Source of the DNA: Methylomonas paludis
Lineage (GTDB): Bacteria > Pseudomonadota > Gammaproteobacteria > Methylococcales > Methylomonadaceae
Length of the DNA: 64,000 bases
Direction of reading: 5' to 3'
Assembly (NCBI RefSeq): GCF_018734325.1
Contig: NZ_CP073754.1
Span: 186,001 to 250,000, forward strand
Positions 1-9,859 of the stretch are shown here, piece after piece. Both the position numbers and the translations under genes were made by a program. The notes beneath the pieces were generated by a model. That model was not told the origin of the DNA and ran no database searches. It saw nothing but the letters and a program-made list of their open reading frames with translations. Within the stretch, counting starts at the first letter, position 1, and every line of letters begins with the position of its first letter.

Positions 1-1
1 T

Positions 2-334
2 GAAGAAGCCGACGGCATGATCCTCGGCACCCCCACCATCAACGGCGATGCCGTTAAGCCGATCTGGGATTTATTATCTTCGCTCACCGTGGTAAACCTG
101 AAAAACAAATTGGGCGGGGTATTCGGCTCATATGGCTGGACTGGTGAAGGAGTCAGGTTGGTGGAAGATCGTTTGCGCGGCTTGAAGCTACGTGTGCCCA
201 TTCCAGGACTAAGGGTGAAATTAATTCCCACCGACGATGAAATAGTGGAATGTCAGGCCTTCGGCTTGGAACTGGCCCAGGAGTTAATGGGGTTGCGGGC
301 AGCAAGATCGGTAGACATGGCCGACCTGCCTTAA
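2..334 (+). CDS. A-type flavoprotein (FprA-like), C-terminal flavodoxin domain, 5' end outside window
   Basis: The reading frame is open from the first bases of the window, so only the C-terminal part (about 110 residues) is present. The visible part reads GTPTINGDAVKPIWDLL, then GVFGSYGWTGEGV, then VPIPGLRVKLIPTDDE. This is typical of the flavodoxin (FMN) domain of FprA / flavo-diiron proteins, which reduce oxygen or nitric oxide in the cytoplasm; the GTPT and GSYGWTGE stretches would be FMN-binding loops. The metallo-beta-lactamase-like diiron domain would lie upstream and cannot be seen. Its position beside nif ferredoxins fits oxygen scavenging or electron transfer for nitrogenase, but that role is inferred. 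An internal ATG at 17 is not the true start. Confidence 0.8.
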   Translation, partial: EEADGMILGTPTINGDAVKPIWDLLSSLTVVNLKNKLGGVFGSYGWTGEGVRLVEDRLRGLKLRVPIPGLRVKLIPTDDEIVECQAFGLELAQELMGLRAARSVDMADLP

Positions 335-400
335 GCAAACAGCCTGGCTTAAACAGAATAACAATACGGTGATCAGTCAATAGCTTGTACACCAGACTAG

Positions 401-496
401 GTTCGCCGTTATGCGGATTTGCCGGTTAAATTAATCGGCATTATTCCGGCAGGTCATATTCAGCTTGATGATGTCCAAACCATTGTCAGCAAATAA
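401..496 (+). pseudogene. possible decayed coding remnant in the 335-720 intergenic stretch
   Basis: Between the flavoprotein and the ferredoxin there are 386 bases with no intact gene. One short open stretch of 31 codons, directly after an in-frame TAG, reads VRRYADLPVKLIGIIPAG and then HIQLDDVQTIVSK before TAA. It has a protein-like composition but no start codon or ribosome site, and I do not recognise the family. It may be the tail of a lost gene or chance. The rest of this gap holds the hairpins noted separately. Confidence 0.25.
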
Positions 497-612
497 TGCA
501 AAAGATTGAACCGCAACACCTGTAAAAAATGGCAAACCGCTAACGTCGAACTGTGTATTTAGTCCGTACCCAAAAAGTGCAGACTAGCCGATTTAAGGAC
601 AAATCGGTGTCC

Positions 613-655
613 TCATTGCCGTCAGGCAATGAAAATCTGGAATCATCACGATTCC
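613..655 (+). promoter_or_regulatory. two consecutive hairpins in the ferredoxin leader
   Basis: TCATTGCC (613-620) pairs with GGCAATGA (625-632) across a 4-base loop, and GGAATC (639-644) pairs with GATTCC (650-655) across a 5-base loop. Neither is followed by a T tract, so they look like leader structures or RNA-processing sites rather than terminators. I found no clear TGGCAC-N5-TTGCA sigma-54 promoter in this gap, so the genes below may be transcribed from farther upstream. Confidence 0.35.
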
Positions 656-678
656 AAACCGGCTGATCCTCAGATTAG

Positions 679-1008
<330 letters not shown>

Positions 1009-1022
1009 GGGGGGATAAGACT

Positions 1023-1373
1023 ATGGCATTAGTAACATTTACCAATCCGGAATACCGGGACAAAACTGTTTATGCAGTAGCCGGTAGCCATACCCAAACT
1101 TTGCTGAAACTGGCTCGGGAAAACAAAATTCCCATTCAGTTTGAATGTGAAGATGGCGATTGCGGAACCTGCCTGATCAAAGTGTCCAGCATAGATAAAA
1201 AAAATCAGCGCATGGGCGGCCCGTTAACCGAAAAAGAAAAAACTATACTCAAGCAAGCCGGCAAAGTCACTGCCGCAGAACTGGAAGCCATGATAGTTGA
1301 TGACTTACCCTGCGAATGGCGACTGGCTTGTCAGATGATCGTCAGAGATGAAGACATTCGTGTAGAGTATTAA
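1023..1373 (+). CDS. FeSII (Shethna II)-type [2Fe-2S] nitrogenase-protective ferredoxin
   Basis: The 116-residue protein resembles the Azotobacter FeSII (Shethna) protein over its whole length: PIQFECEDGDCGTCLIKV, then LTEKEKTILKQAGK, then RLACQMIVRDEDIRVEY. Ligands are C42, C47, C50 and C103, with an extra Cys at 97. In Azotobacter this protein binds the MoFe and Fe proteins under oxidative stress and locks nitrogenase in an inactive but oxygen-tolerant complex. The central Lys/Glu-rich insert (residues 58-90), typical of FeSII and absent from ordinary ferredoxins, supports the call over the preceding ferredoxin. A GGGGGGA ribosome site precedes the ATG. The setting between another ferredoxin and nifQ fits. 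The identification is from memory of the family, not from an alignment. Confidence 0.8.
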   Translation: MALVTFTNPEYRDKTVYAVAGSHTQTLLKLARENKIPIQFECEDGDCGTCLIKVSSIDKKNQRMGGPLTEKEKTILKQAGKVTAAELEAMIVDDLPCEWRLACQMIVRDEDIRVEY

Positions 1374-1405
1374 AAAAACCTGCCACAAATAGCCGGACAA
1401 AATCT

Positions 1406-2014
1406 ATGAGCTGCCAACCGATGATCCAAAACCAAGAGCCTCAGCAAGTCTCATGTTTAAAAAAATCACGGCAGCAGCACTACGAAGAGTTAATGGCTTG
1501 CGCCGGCCAGTCCTCTAGCAAGGTCTGGCTGGCCCAAATGATTTCCAGTTGGCTGGTCGGAGCAGGAGTACTCCCGGATTATCTGGGTTTACAGCCAGAG
1601 CAGTTTCGGCAACTGCTGCAACAATGCTTTTCAGGCTACTGTTTACCCGTTACCGCCTTGTCTGGACAGGTTTCAGATTTTAGCCGCATGCTGGAAAAGC
1701 AGGATCTGGAACAACTACTAAGCCGTTACGCCAATCCAGAAGCCGAATATAACCAATGGCTGATCAGTATTATAGTGACCGCCAGTTTAGGTAGTGATCA
1801 TCTCTGGCAAGATATGGGCTTATGGAGTCGACAGGACTTAACCGCCATGTTGGCCCGGCATTTTCCGGAACTGACTGTCAGAAACAGCAAGGATATGAAA
1901 TGGAAAAAATTTCTCTATAAACAGCTTTGCGAAGCCGAAGGCCTATACGTGTGCCGCGCCCCCAGCTGCGAGGTTTGTCTGGATTATCACAACTGCTTTG
2001 GTGCGGAAGTATAA
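1406..2014 (+). CDS. nifQ: NifQ, molybdenum donor for FeMo-cofactor synthesis
   Basis: The C-terminus carries the NifQ cysteine signature C-X4-C-X2-C-X5-C: C183, C188, C191 and C197 in CRAPSCEVCLDYHNC. It is preceded by the family motif MKWKKFLYKQLCEAEG. NifQ carries a Mo-Fe-S cluster and delivers molybdenum to the NifEN/NifH machinery. The length of 202 residues is normal. It follows FeSII by 32 bases on the same strand. Its partners nifE and nifN lie about 53 kb away in this window, so nif genes here are split into at least two loci. Confidence 0.92.
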   Translation: MSCQPMIQNQEPQQVSCLKKSRQQHYEELMACAGQSSSKVWLAQMISSWLVGAGVLPDYLGLQPEQFRQLLQQCFSGYCLPVTALSGQVSDFSRMLEKQDLEQLLSRYANPEAEYNQWLISIIVTASLGSDHLWQDMGLWSRQDLTAMLARHFPELTVRNSKDMKWKKFLYKQLCEAEGLYVCRAPSCEVCLDYHNCFGAEV

Positions 2015-2053
2015 AATTCAACAAGGATGAGCTTGAATTCGGATCGTAATGGC

Positions 2054-2629
2054 TTACAAGCCATTCCAAGGCTTATACAACCCAGCCACTTCCAGGCCAA
2101 ACATATCCAAAATCCGTCCCACCCCCTCATTTACCATGGCCGTTAAAGAATCGGATTTGTTATAAAACGCCGGCATCGGTGGATAAATAATACCGCCCAT
2201 CTCAGTCACAGCGGCCATATTGCGAATATGGGCCAGATTCAACGGAGTTTCTCTGGGGATCAGCACGGTTTTCCGGCGTTCTTTCAAGGCCACATCCGCT
2301 GCTCGCGAAATCAGATTATCGCCAAAACCATGTGCCACTGCCGCCAGCGTTTTCATCGAACACGGTGCAATGACAATGCCTTCAGTCTTAAAAGAACCGC
2401 TGGCAATAGAAGCGGCAATATCATCAATGCCATGAGTGACATCCGCCAGCGCATACAATGTGCGCCTATCCATAGCCAGCTCGTACTTCAGATTCACCAG
2501 ACCTGCCGCCGAAATCACCAGATGCGACTCCCAATCCGGCTGCGCGCGTAAAATCTCCAGCAAGCGCACCCCGTAAATCGCACCGGTTGCCCCGGTCATG
2601 GCAACCACCAAGCGTTTCTTATCTGCCAT
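2054..2629 (-). CDS. ubiX: flavin prenyltransferase UbiX
   Basis: This 191-residue flavoprotein has the UbiX start MTGATGAIYGVRLL (residues 11-24), the SGSFKTEGIVIAPCSMKTL region, and VLIPRETPLNLAHIRNM. It makes prenylated FMN from FMN and dimethylallyl phosphate for the decarboxylase UbiD in ubiquinone synthesis. It is convergent with nifQ, with 39 bases between stops that contain a weak hairpin (ATTCAA/TTGAAT). It is followed on the same strand by pip after 8 bases' separation on the gene's 5' side, consistent with one transcript. Confidence 0.92.
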   Translation of the reverse strand: MADKKRLVVAMTGATGAIYGVRLLEILRAQPDWESHLVISAAGLVNLKYELAMDRRTLYALADVTHGIDDIAASIASGSFKTEGIVIAPCSMKTLAAVAHGFGDNLISRAADVALKERRKTVLIPRETPLNLAHIRNMAAVTEMGGIIYPPMPAFYNKSDSLTAMVNEGVGRILDMFGLEVAGLYKPWNGL

Positions 2630-2637
2630 ACAAAGCC

Positions 2638-3579
2638 CTATACCAGGTTAGCCATTTCATCGGTTGCCGCCACCAGGGCAGAGATCATTTCCTCGCCACG
2701 GGCAATGTGCCCGGCATTGGCCAGAATCTGCAAACGCGCCAGCGGCAAAGCCTGCTGCAACAACCAGCCGCTCTGCAATGGACAAGTCAAATCGTTTTGA
2801 CCATGAATGATGATACAGGGAATTGCCGGCAAAGATTGGCAACCCGCCAGAATCTGATTTTCAGCCATAAAATAATCATGTTTGGCGTAATGTAGTTCCA
2901 TACGCGCCTGCAACAAGTCTTGATCGCTAAGTTCGGTTGCATCAGGCTGAAAATCATTGCCCAGAGCCACTTTAGCCCCCCAGTTCAGCCATTGTTTGGC
3001 AACCTGTTTGGCCAGTTCAATATCGTTGCCAAACACACAATCACAAATCAGCTGGGCAAAATTGCCTGAATTATCCTGGGGCAGGCTGTCCAGCAAAGCT
3101 TGCCATTGCTGCGGATAAATATGATTAACCCCATGTCCGAGAAACCAGTCCATATCAGCACGCCGGGCCAGAAACACGCCGCGCAAAATCATGCCCAATA
3201 CCCGTTCCGGGAATTGTTGGGCATATAATAAGGCCAAAGTCCCGCCCCAGGAGCCGCCAAACAGCAGCCATTGGCGAATGCCCAAACCCGCCCTGATCAA
3301 TTCCAGATCAGCCAGCAAGTCCTGAGTGGAATTCTCGCGCAATTCGCCAAAGGGCTGGGATTTGCCGCAACCCCGCTGATCCAGCAGAATAATATGATAG
3401 CGTTCCGGATCAAAAAACCGGCGATGATCAGGCTTGGTGCCGGAACACGGGCCGCCATGCAGAAAAACCACCGGAATTCCCGCTGGATTGCCGGACTGCT
3501 CCACATAAACCCGGTGAATGTCACCCGCTTCCAGAAAAAATTCATGGAAAGGGCTAATCTCAGGATAAAAATATTTCAT
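2638..3579 (-). CDS. pip: proline iminopeptidase (alpha/beta hydrolase)
   Basis: The 313-residue alpha/beta hydrolase matches the S33 proline iminopeptidase pattern. It has the oxyanion motif HGGPCSG near residue 41, LLDQRGCGKS near 65, nucleophile S110 in GGSWGG, an Asp in HGQNDLTCP and a His in NAGHIARGEE. It removes N-terminal proline from peptides in the cytoplasm. It lies head to tail with dapE and ubiX. No signal peptide is visible. Confidence 0.9.
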   Translation of the reverse strand: MKYFYPEISPFHEFFLEAGDIHRVYVEQSGNPAGIPVVFLHGGPCSGTKPDHRRFFDPERYHIILLDQRGCGKSQPFGELRENSTQDLLADLELIRAGLGIRQWLLFGGSWGGTLALLYAQQFPERVLGMILRGVFLARRADMDWFLGHGVNHIYPQQWQALLDSLPQDNSGNFAQLICDCVFGNDIELAKQVAKQWLNWGAKVALGNDFQPDATELSDQDLLQARMELHYAKHDYFMAENQILAGCQSLPAIPCIIIHGQNDLTCPLQSGWLLQQALPLARLQILANAGHIARGEEMISALVAATDEMANLV

Positions 3580-3592
3580 ATACTGCAGGCGC

Positions 3593-5067
<1,475 letters not shown>

Positions 5068-5069
5068 GT

Positions 5070-5312
5070 TCAGGCATCTCCGGCCAACAACTCGTCCAGT
5101 TCAGGCAGAGATTTATCGGCTTTGGCGCGGGCTTTGTAAACATCCACAAACTCCATGAAAGCTTGTTCAAGATCGTCCAGAACCTCTTCCTCGTCAGTGA
5201 TATCACCTTCCGGGATTTCGTCGGATTCCAGATAATCTTTTTGAATGGCAATTTCGCCGTTCAAGGAGAGTAGGGCAAGAATTAAGGCGTTATTGGAAAT
5301 ATTTTCAGGCAT
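5070..5312 (-). CDS. small acidic protein of unknown function upstream of the yffB-like gene
   Basis: This 80-residue, strongly acidic, cytoplasmic protein (MPENISNNALILALLSLNG, then DITDEEEVLDDLEQAF) has no cysteine and no membrane segment and is probably helical. It ends two bases before the ArsC-like gene begins and so is probably translated in the same operon with dapE. I do not recognise the family. The tight operon spacing and the coding-like composition support it as a real gene. Confidence 0.6.
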   Translation of the reverse strand: MPENISNNALILALLSLNGEIAIQKDYLESDEIPEGDITDEEEVLDDLEQAFMEFVDVYKARAKADKSLPELDELLAGDA

Positions 5313-5725
5313 GCTGTATGTGCGGGTTAGGAAAGAGAAGGGGTGTTTTGTCGGTTGTAAACAGACACCATTAACGCAACGCAGTTCAACTATACGATAG
5401 AAATATCACACATTTGTGAAAAAACTGGTTTGCGCAAAAGATCATCTGCTCTGCCGAAATTCGAAAAACTCATGGTTGATAAAGGCTAATTCACTGAAAT
5501 CGTTAAAATAAGCCAGTGTAACCGCCATCAGAATTCATTCTACCATTGTAACCCATTACCAGGCAGCGATGCCATTTTGATCTTGGTCGCAAGACTAGTG
5601 GTACACCAATGTTATATTGACGGATGAACTTTACCCATTGGCTGCCAGGACAACCCGGCAGCCAATCAAGCTAGCCGTCAAAGTAATGATGGTCAACCAC
5701 TAGAGTGGCAGAGCAATAAAATGTT
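5313..5725. other. intergenic stretch with one perfect hairpin
   Basis: About 410 bases show no convincing gene on either strand. The only structure I see is TTGGCTGCC (5638-5646) facing GGCAGCCAA (5657-5665), a perfect 9-bp stem with a 10-base loop and no T tract. The promoter of the leftward acidic-protein/dapE operon should lie near 5320-5420, an AT-rich area. Confidence 0.5.
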
Positions 5726-5757
5726 ACTCCATCCCTTCAGTTATAAAAGGATGGAGT
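5726..5757 (-). terminator. rho-independent terminator of the FKBP gene
   Basis: ACTCCATCC (5726-5734) pairs with GGATGGAGT (5749-5757), a 9-bp stem. Read on the minus strand it lies just after the stop codon of the FKBP gene and is followed by AACATTTTATT, a modest T-rich run. Confidence 0.65.
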
Positions 5758-5770
5758 TCAAGCGCCCAAC

Positions 5771-6250
5771 TTATTTAGCTTTGATCAATTCCACATCAAA
5801 AATCAAAGTTGAGTTAGGGCCAATATCCGGGCCGGCTTGGCGTGCGCCATAAGCCAGATTAGCCGGAATAAACAATCTGGATTTACCGCCTTCTTTAATC
5901 AGCTGCAAACCTTCGGTCCAGCCCGGAATAACCCGGTTTAATGGAAACGAAGCCGGTGCGCCGCGTTTATATGAGCTGTCAAAGACTTTGCCGTCGATAG
6001 TGGTGCCTTCATAATGCACCGTCACGGTATCAGTTGCTTTAGGGGTTGCGCCAGTGCCTTCGGTCAGCACTTGATATTGCAAACCGCTGGCAGTAGTGAT
6101 CACGCCGGGTTTTTTCGCATTTTCGGCCAGAAAGGCAGTGCCGGCGGCCTGGTTTTCTTCCGGTGTGGTGGCATTGGCCATAGAGAACATCGCAAATCCT
6201 ATTAAAAAAGCAATTAAAGTAGCGATAACACGCTGTTGAGTGTTTTTCAC
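5771..6250 (-). CDS. periplasmic FKBP-type peptidyl-prolyl isomerase
   Basis: Residues 1-27 form a Sec signal peptide (hydrophobic core TLIAFLIGFAMF, cleavage after MANA). The rest is one FKBP domain: VTVHYEGTTIDGKVFDSSY, FPLNRVIPGWTEGLQLI, IPANLAYGARQAG and STLIFDVELI. It catalyses proline cis-trans isomerisation during folding of exported proteins. At 159 residues it lacks the long dimerisation helix of Mip/FkpA, so it resembles the small FklB/Mip-like exported forms. It is monocistronic with its own terminator. Confidence 0.92.
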   Translation of the reverse strand: MKNTQQRVIATLIAFLIGFAMFSMANATTPEENQAAGTAFLAENAKKPGVITTASGLQYQVLTEGTGATPKATDTVTVHYEGTTIDGKVFDSSYKRGAPASFPLNRVIPGWTEGLQLIKEGGKSRLFIPANLAYGARQAGPDIGPNSTLIFDVELIKAK

Positions 6251-6409
6251 AGTGACTCCTTGAGTTGAATAAACTAAAAGTAACTATTCGTGTTTATGCC
6301 TATCAAGATAAGCCATAAACCCAGCGTCTATGCCCAAACTTAATGCACATCAAACTTCGTTGCGTTGGACTCCATGCCAAGCAAACCGCATAGCTACCCT
6401 ATCAGTTTA

Positions 6410-7000
6410 TCAGTTTTCCGCTTCCAATTCCTGACGACAGCCAGACAATTGTCCGTCATACATCACCGCACGCTGTTGAGTTTTTTGTGCAGTGTTCAAC
6501 AGCCATTGCTTAGGCCGGTAACTGCTGTTTTGAAACCCCTTATGGCCTTCGTGATAACTTAAATACAAGTTTTTGGTATCGTTCAGCGCCAAACCCAATC
6601 TCTGATGGCTGATACTGCAATACCAAGCCACAAAATCACAACTGTCGCCAAAATCTTCCCGGTCAGCCCAACTATTGCCGCTGGCTTTCTGATACTCCGC
6701 CCAAGCCTCATTCTTAGCCTGCGGATAACCATAAGCACTGCTGGAGCGAAACCAGGGAATAAACCCCAAAATCAGCGGTCGGGGCGGCTGCGCATCGGCC
6801 ACGAACCGGGATTCCTGATAAATAATCGCCATCTGCACCGCAATCGGCGCCCCCCAGCGCCGTGCCGCGCTGAGGGTATAGCCATACCAGTCATCCTTCT
6901 CACGAAAAATTTGGCAAACATCCTCTATATGCTTGGGTGGTGTAGATGCACAGGCTGATAATAGCGTTAAGCAGATCAGGATTAAGGAATGCATTTTCAT
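6410..7000 (-). CDS. lipoprotein with lysozyme-like transglycosylase (SLT) domain
   Basis: The N-terminus is a lipoprotein signal with lipobox LSAC, lipidated at C17. Residues 50-170 resemble a lytic transglycosylase domain: MAIIYQESRFVADAQ places the catalytic Glu at 63, followed by SSAYGYPQAKNEAWAEYQ and LYLSYHEGHKGF. It probably cleaves peptidoglycan at the outer-membrane face, or serves as an inactive scaffold. Four Cys after the lipid Cys (for example in CDFVAWYC) suggest disulfides. No partner genes are adjacent. Confidence 0.8.
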   Translation of the reverse strand: MKMHSLILICLTLLSACASTPPKHIEDVCQIFREKDDWYGYTLSAARRWGAPIAVQMAIIYQESRFVADAQPPRPLILGFIPWFRSSSAYGYPQAKNEAWAEYQKASGNSWADREDFGDSCDFVAWYCSISHQRLGLALNDTKNLYLSYHEGHKGFQNSSYRPKQWLLNTAQKTQQRAVMYDGQLSGCRQELEAEN

Positions 7001-7059
7001 CGCAACAGAGCAGGGAGCAAAGTGTGGCCAGTGTTAGTAATTATAGCCTGAAAGGTGGC

Positions 7060-7290
7060 TAAAGCTTGGGATGGGGAAATGAGCTAAGCATGCAAGGCGG
7101 CTTCGGCCAGGCCAACCACCAAAACCGCGCGGGCGTTTGATGTTCAACCATCGCGAAAACACCCTGCGCGGGACTGCTATAACCTAAGACATCGCAGCGT
7201 AGTCTTTATAAAAGCAGGGTCAGAGCGATTCAACAATGTCCTGTCCTGCGCTTGAGCCAAAATTAACCTATTGCCGTGTAAGTAAAACAA
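7060..7290 (+). repeat. copy of a long dispersed repeat (about 200-240 bp)
   Basis: The stretch runs through GGCTTCGGCCAGGCCAACC, a run of CGCGCGGGCGTTTG, CATCGCAGCGTAGTCTT, AGCAGGGTCAGAGCGATTCA and CGCTTGAGCCAAAAT. The same order of blocks recurs at about 23280-23520 and 59620-60440, and partly at 13795-13860. It fills most of the gap between the lipoprotein gene and tRNA-fMet. It carries no gene and looks like a degenerate interspersed element. Confidence 0.7.
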
Positions 7291-7315
7291 CAGCCCACGC
7301 AAAACCAATAGGCAA

Positions 7316-7350
7316 CAAAAAAGGCCTAGGTCATTAAACCTAAGCCTTTA
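7316..7350 (-). terminator. rho-independent terminator of tRNA-fMet
   Basis: On the minus strand AAAGGCTTAGGT pairs with ACCTAGGCCTTT (12 bp with one G-T wobble, 6-base loop), and the second arm runs into a T tract. It begins nine bases after the CCA end of the tRNA. Confidence 0.85.
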
Positions 7351-7358
7351 ATTTTGTC

Positions 7359-7435
<77 letters not shown>

Positions 7436-7489
7436 ATTGATCTAAACATTATGTCATCAAAATAGCGGAATAGCAAGTTGTTTTTAAAA

Positions 7490-7521
7490 TTGAGATAAAG
7501 ATGCTGCCATCTTTATCTCAA
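7490..7521 (-). terminator. 14-bp perfect hairpin, terminator of the ugd transcript
   Basis: TTGAGATAAAGATG (7490-7503) and CATCTTTATCTCAA (7508-7521) form a perfect 14-bp stem with a 4-base loop. Read leftward it is followed by TTTTAAAAAC, so it probably ends the leftward ugd transcript before tRNA-fMet. Confidence 0.75.
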
Positions 7522-7626
7522 ATCGACTGTAATACAACGTCTTGCAACTTAATAGCTTTAACAGTCCTCAACAAAGCTTGACCTGTATCTCTTGTAGCGA
7601 TTTAGCCAACCCAGGCCAAAGCCTGC

Positions 7627-8952
7627 TTAGGGACGGCCAATGGCGTAGTATTCCAAGCCATTTTGTCTTACGTGTTTAGGGTCATACATATTCCGGCCAT
7701 CGAAAATCACTTTGTCTTTTAACAGCAGACTCAATTGTTCGAAGTTCGGGCTGCGGAATTGCTTCCATTCAGTCACGATAATTAAAGCATCTGCCGCTTT
7801 TAGGGTATCGTCCTGATTATCAACATACTCAAGGCCCGCCGGCTGGTCACCATAAATCCGCTTGGCTTCGTGCAGCGCTTCAGGGTCATAAGCCTGTACT
7901 TTGGCGCCGGCAGCGATTAAAGCGTCGATTACCACTCTACTAGGCGCTTCACGCATATCATCGGTATTGGGTTTGAACGCCAAGCCCCACAGCGCAAACA
8001 CTTTGCCTTGTAAGCTGCCTGAATAATGCGCGGTAATTTTCTCGAATAAACGTAGTTTTTGTCTATCATTCACATTTTCAACAGCGCTCAGCAACTCGGC
8101 ATTGTAGCCATAATCCCGCGCAGTTCTTTCCAGAGCTTTTACGTCTTTAGGGAAGCAAGAGCCGCCGTAGCCGCAACCGGGATAGATGAAGCTATAGCCG
8201 ATACGACTGTCGGAACCGATGCCATGGCGGACATTTTCAATGTCCGCACCCAGGCGTTCAGCCAGATTTGCCAATTCGTTCATGAAGCTGATTTTAGTCG
8301 CCAGCATGGCGTTCGCCGCGTATTTAGTCAATTCGGCGGAACGAATGTCCATGGCGATTAAACGGTCACGGCTGCGATTGAAGGGCGCATAAAGTTCTTT
8401 CAATAATTCAGCCGTTCTAGGATTATCGGTACCGACAATAATCCGGTCAGGTTTCATAAAATCGTCAAGCGCAGAACCTTCTTTCAAGAACTCAGGGTTG
8501 GAAACCACATCAAATTCCAGTTGCTCGCCACGTTTGCCTAATACCTCTAAAACCGTATTTCTCACTTTATCGGCAGTACCCACCGGAACCGTAGATTTAT
8601 CGATAATGACCTTATATTCGGTCATGTGCTCAGCAATGCTTTTGGCAACAGCCAGCACATATTTAAGATCCGCAGAGCCGTCTTCGTCAGGTGGAGTGCC
8701 AACCGCAACAAATTGAAACAAGCCAAAGTCAATGGCTTCTTTGGCATCAGTGGTGAAATGTAAGCGTCCGGCAGCTTGATTGTCCTTGACCATTTCTTCC
8801 AGGCCAGGCTCATAAATCGGAATAATACCTTGTTTCAGCTGGTCAATTTTACGTTGGTCAACGTCCATGCACATAACCTGATTGCCGACATCTGCTAAAC
8901 ATGCGCCGGTGACCAAACCAACATAACCACTGCCAAATACAGTTATTTTCAT
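7627..8952 (-). CDS. ugd: UDP-glucose 6-dehydrogenase
   Basis: The 441-residue protein has the Rossmann start [19 protein letters not shown], a second signature [14 protein letters not shown], and the catalytic C266 in [15 protein letters not shown]. It oxidises UDP-glucose to UDP-glucuronate with two NAD+, supplying uronic acid for exopolysaccharide. It directly follows the beta-hydroxyacid dehydrogenase gene with no gap between the two, so the two are cotranscribed. The exopolysaccharide genes at 33-39 kb could use the product, but there is no physical link. Confidence 0.95.
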   Translation of the reverse strand: MKITVFGSGYVGLVTGACLADVGNQVMCMDVDQRKIDQLKQGIIPIYEPGLEEMVKDNQAAGRLHFTTDAKEAIDFGLFQFVAVGTPPDEDGSADLKYVLAVAKSIAEHMTEYKVIIDKSTVPVGTADKVRNTVLEVLGKRGEQLEFDVVSNPEFLKEGSALDDFMKPDRIIVGTDNPRTAELLKELYAPFNRSRDRLIAMDIRSAELTKYAANAMLATKISFMNELANLAERLGADIENVRHGIGSDSRIGYSFIYPGCGYGGSCFPKDVKALERTARDYGYNAELLSAVENVNDRQKLRLFEKITAHYSGSLQGKVFALWGLAFKPNTDDMREAPSRVVIDALIAAGAKVQAYDPEALHEAKRIYGDQPAGLEYVDNQDDTLKAADALIIVTEWKQFRSPNFEQLSLLLKDKVIFDGRNMYDPKHVRQNGLEYYAIGRP

Positions 8953-9822
8953 CTACAAATCTCCTTGTGAGTTATTGAATTTTTGTTTCAAACGAAACAG
9001 CGCCGAAATGTCTTCGTCGCCGAAACCTTTTGCCATCAAATTTGCGTAATCGGTCAGCGTTGCTTCAGTTAACCGGCAATCAATAGCGGATTGTTGAGCC
9101 ATCTCGCGGCAAATCAACAGATCTTTATGATGTAAAGCCAATTTGAAGCCAGGCTTAAAAATACCTTGGATCATGGTTTTGCCGCGATGTTGTAGAAACC
9201 AGTTGCCGGCGGCACCTCCAGAAATGATATCAATAACTTTTTCTAAATCCAGATGCTGCCCAACCGCAAAGGCCAGGGCTTCGCAAACTGCCTGATTGAT
9301 ACCGGCTGCCATAATTTGATTAACCGCCTTGCAAGCTTGTCCGGCACCGCTATCGCCCATATGTTCTATTCTTGCTGCAATCACTTCCAGCCAGGGTTTT
9401 ACTTGGGCCAAAGCCATTGCATCCCCGCCAACCATCATTGCCAGAGTACCTTTATTTGCCCCTTCCACACCGCCCGATACAGGCGCATCAAGAAAACAGG
9501 CCTGTTTTTCACTTAAAATGGCTGCCGCTTGCCTAGCTGTCACACTGCTGATAGTCGAGGTATCAATCACCACCGTACCAGGCTTAATGGATAAAGCCAA
9601 GGCAGACACCACCTCCAGAACGTCCCGGTCCGCTGAAACGCAAATAAAAATTATCTCCGTGTCAGCCGCCAAGGCCTGCGGACTGGCATAAACATTCACG
9701 TTAAACTCGGTGGTTTTGCCCGGGCTGCGATTGTATACCCCATGCAGATAACCCTGCCGGGCTAAATTATGCGCCATTCCGCGTCCCATGGCTCCCAAAC
9801 CGATAAAGCCGACTCTCATCAT
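8953..9822 (-). CDS. beta-hydroxyacid dehydrogenase (GarR/MmsB family)
   Basis: The 289-residue NAD(P)-dependent enzyme has VGFIGLGAMGRGMAHNLA (residues 4-21), the substrate motif DAPVSGGVEGANKGTLAMM (112-130) and the catalytic K165 in GAGQACKAVNQI. The family includes tartronate semialdehyde reductase, 3-hydroxyisobutyrate dehydrogenase and succinic semialdehyde reductases. The sequence alone does not fix the substrate. It abuts ugd and shares its direction. Confidence 0.88.
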   Translation of the reverse strand: MMRVGFIGLGAMGRGMAHNLARQGYLHGVYNRSPGKTTEFNVNVYASPQALAADTEIIFICVSADRDVLEVVSALALSIKPGTVVIDTSTISSVTARQAAAILSEKQACFLDAPVSGGVEGANKGTLAMMVGGDAMALAQVKPWLEVIAARIEHMGDSGAGQACKAVNQIMAAGINQAVCEALAFAVGQHLDLEKVIDIISGGAAGNWFLQHRGKTMIQGIFKPGFKLALHHKDLLICREMAQQSAIDCRLTEATLTDYANLMAKGFGDEDISALFRLKQKFNNSQGDL

Positions 9823-9859
9823 ATCAGCACCTGAAATCTTGTCTAGTTTTCTGCGCTAC

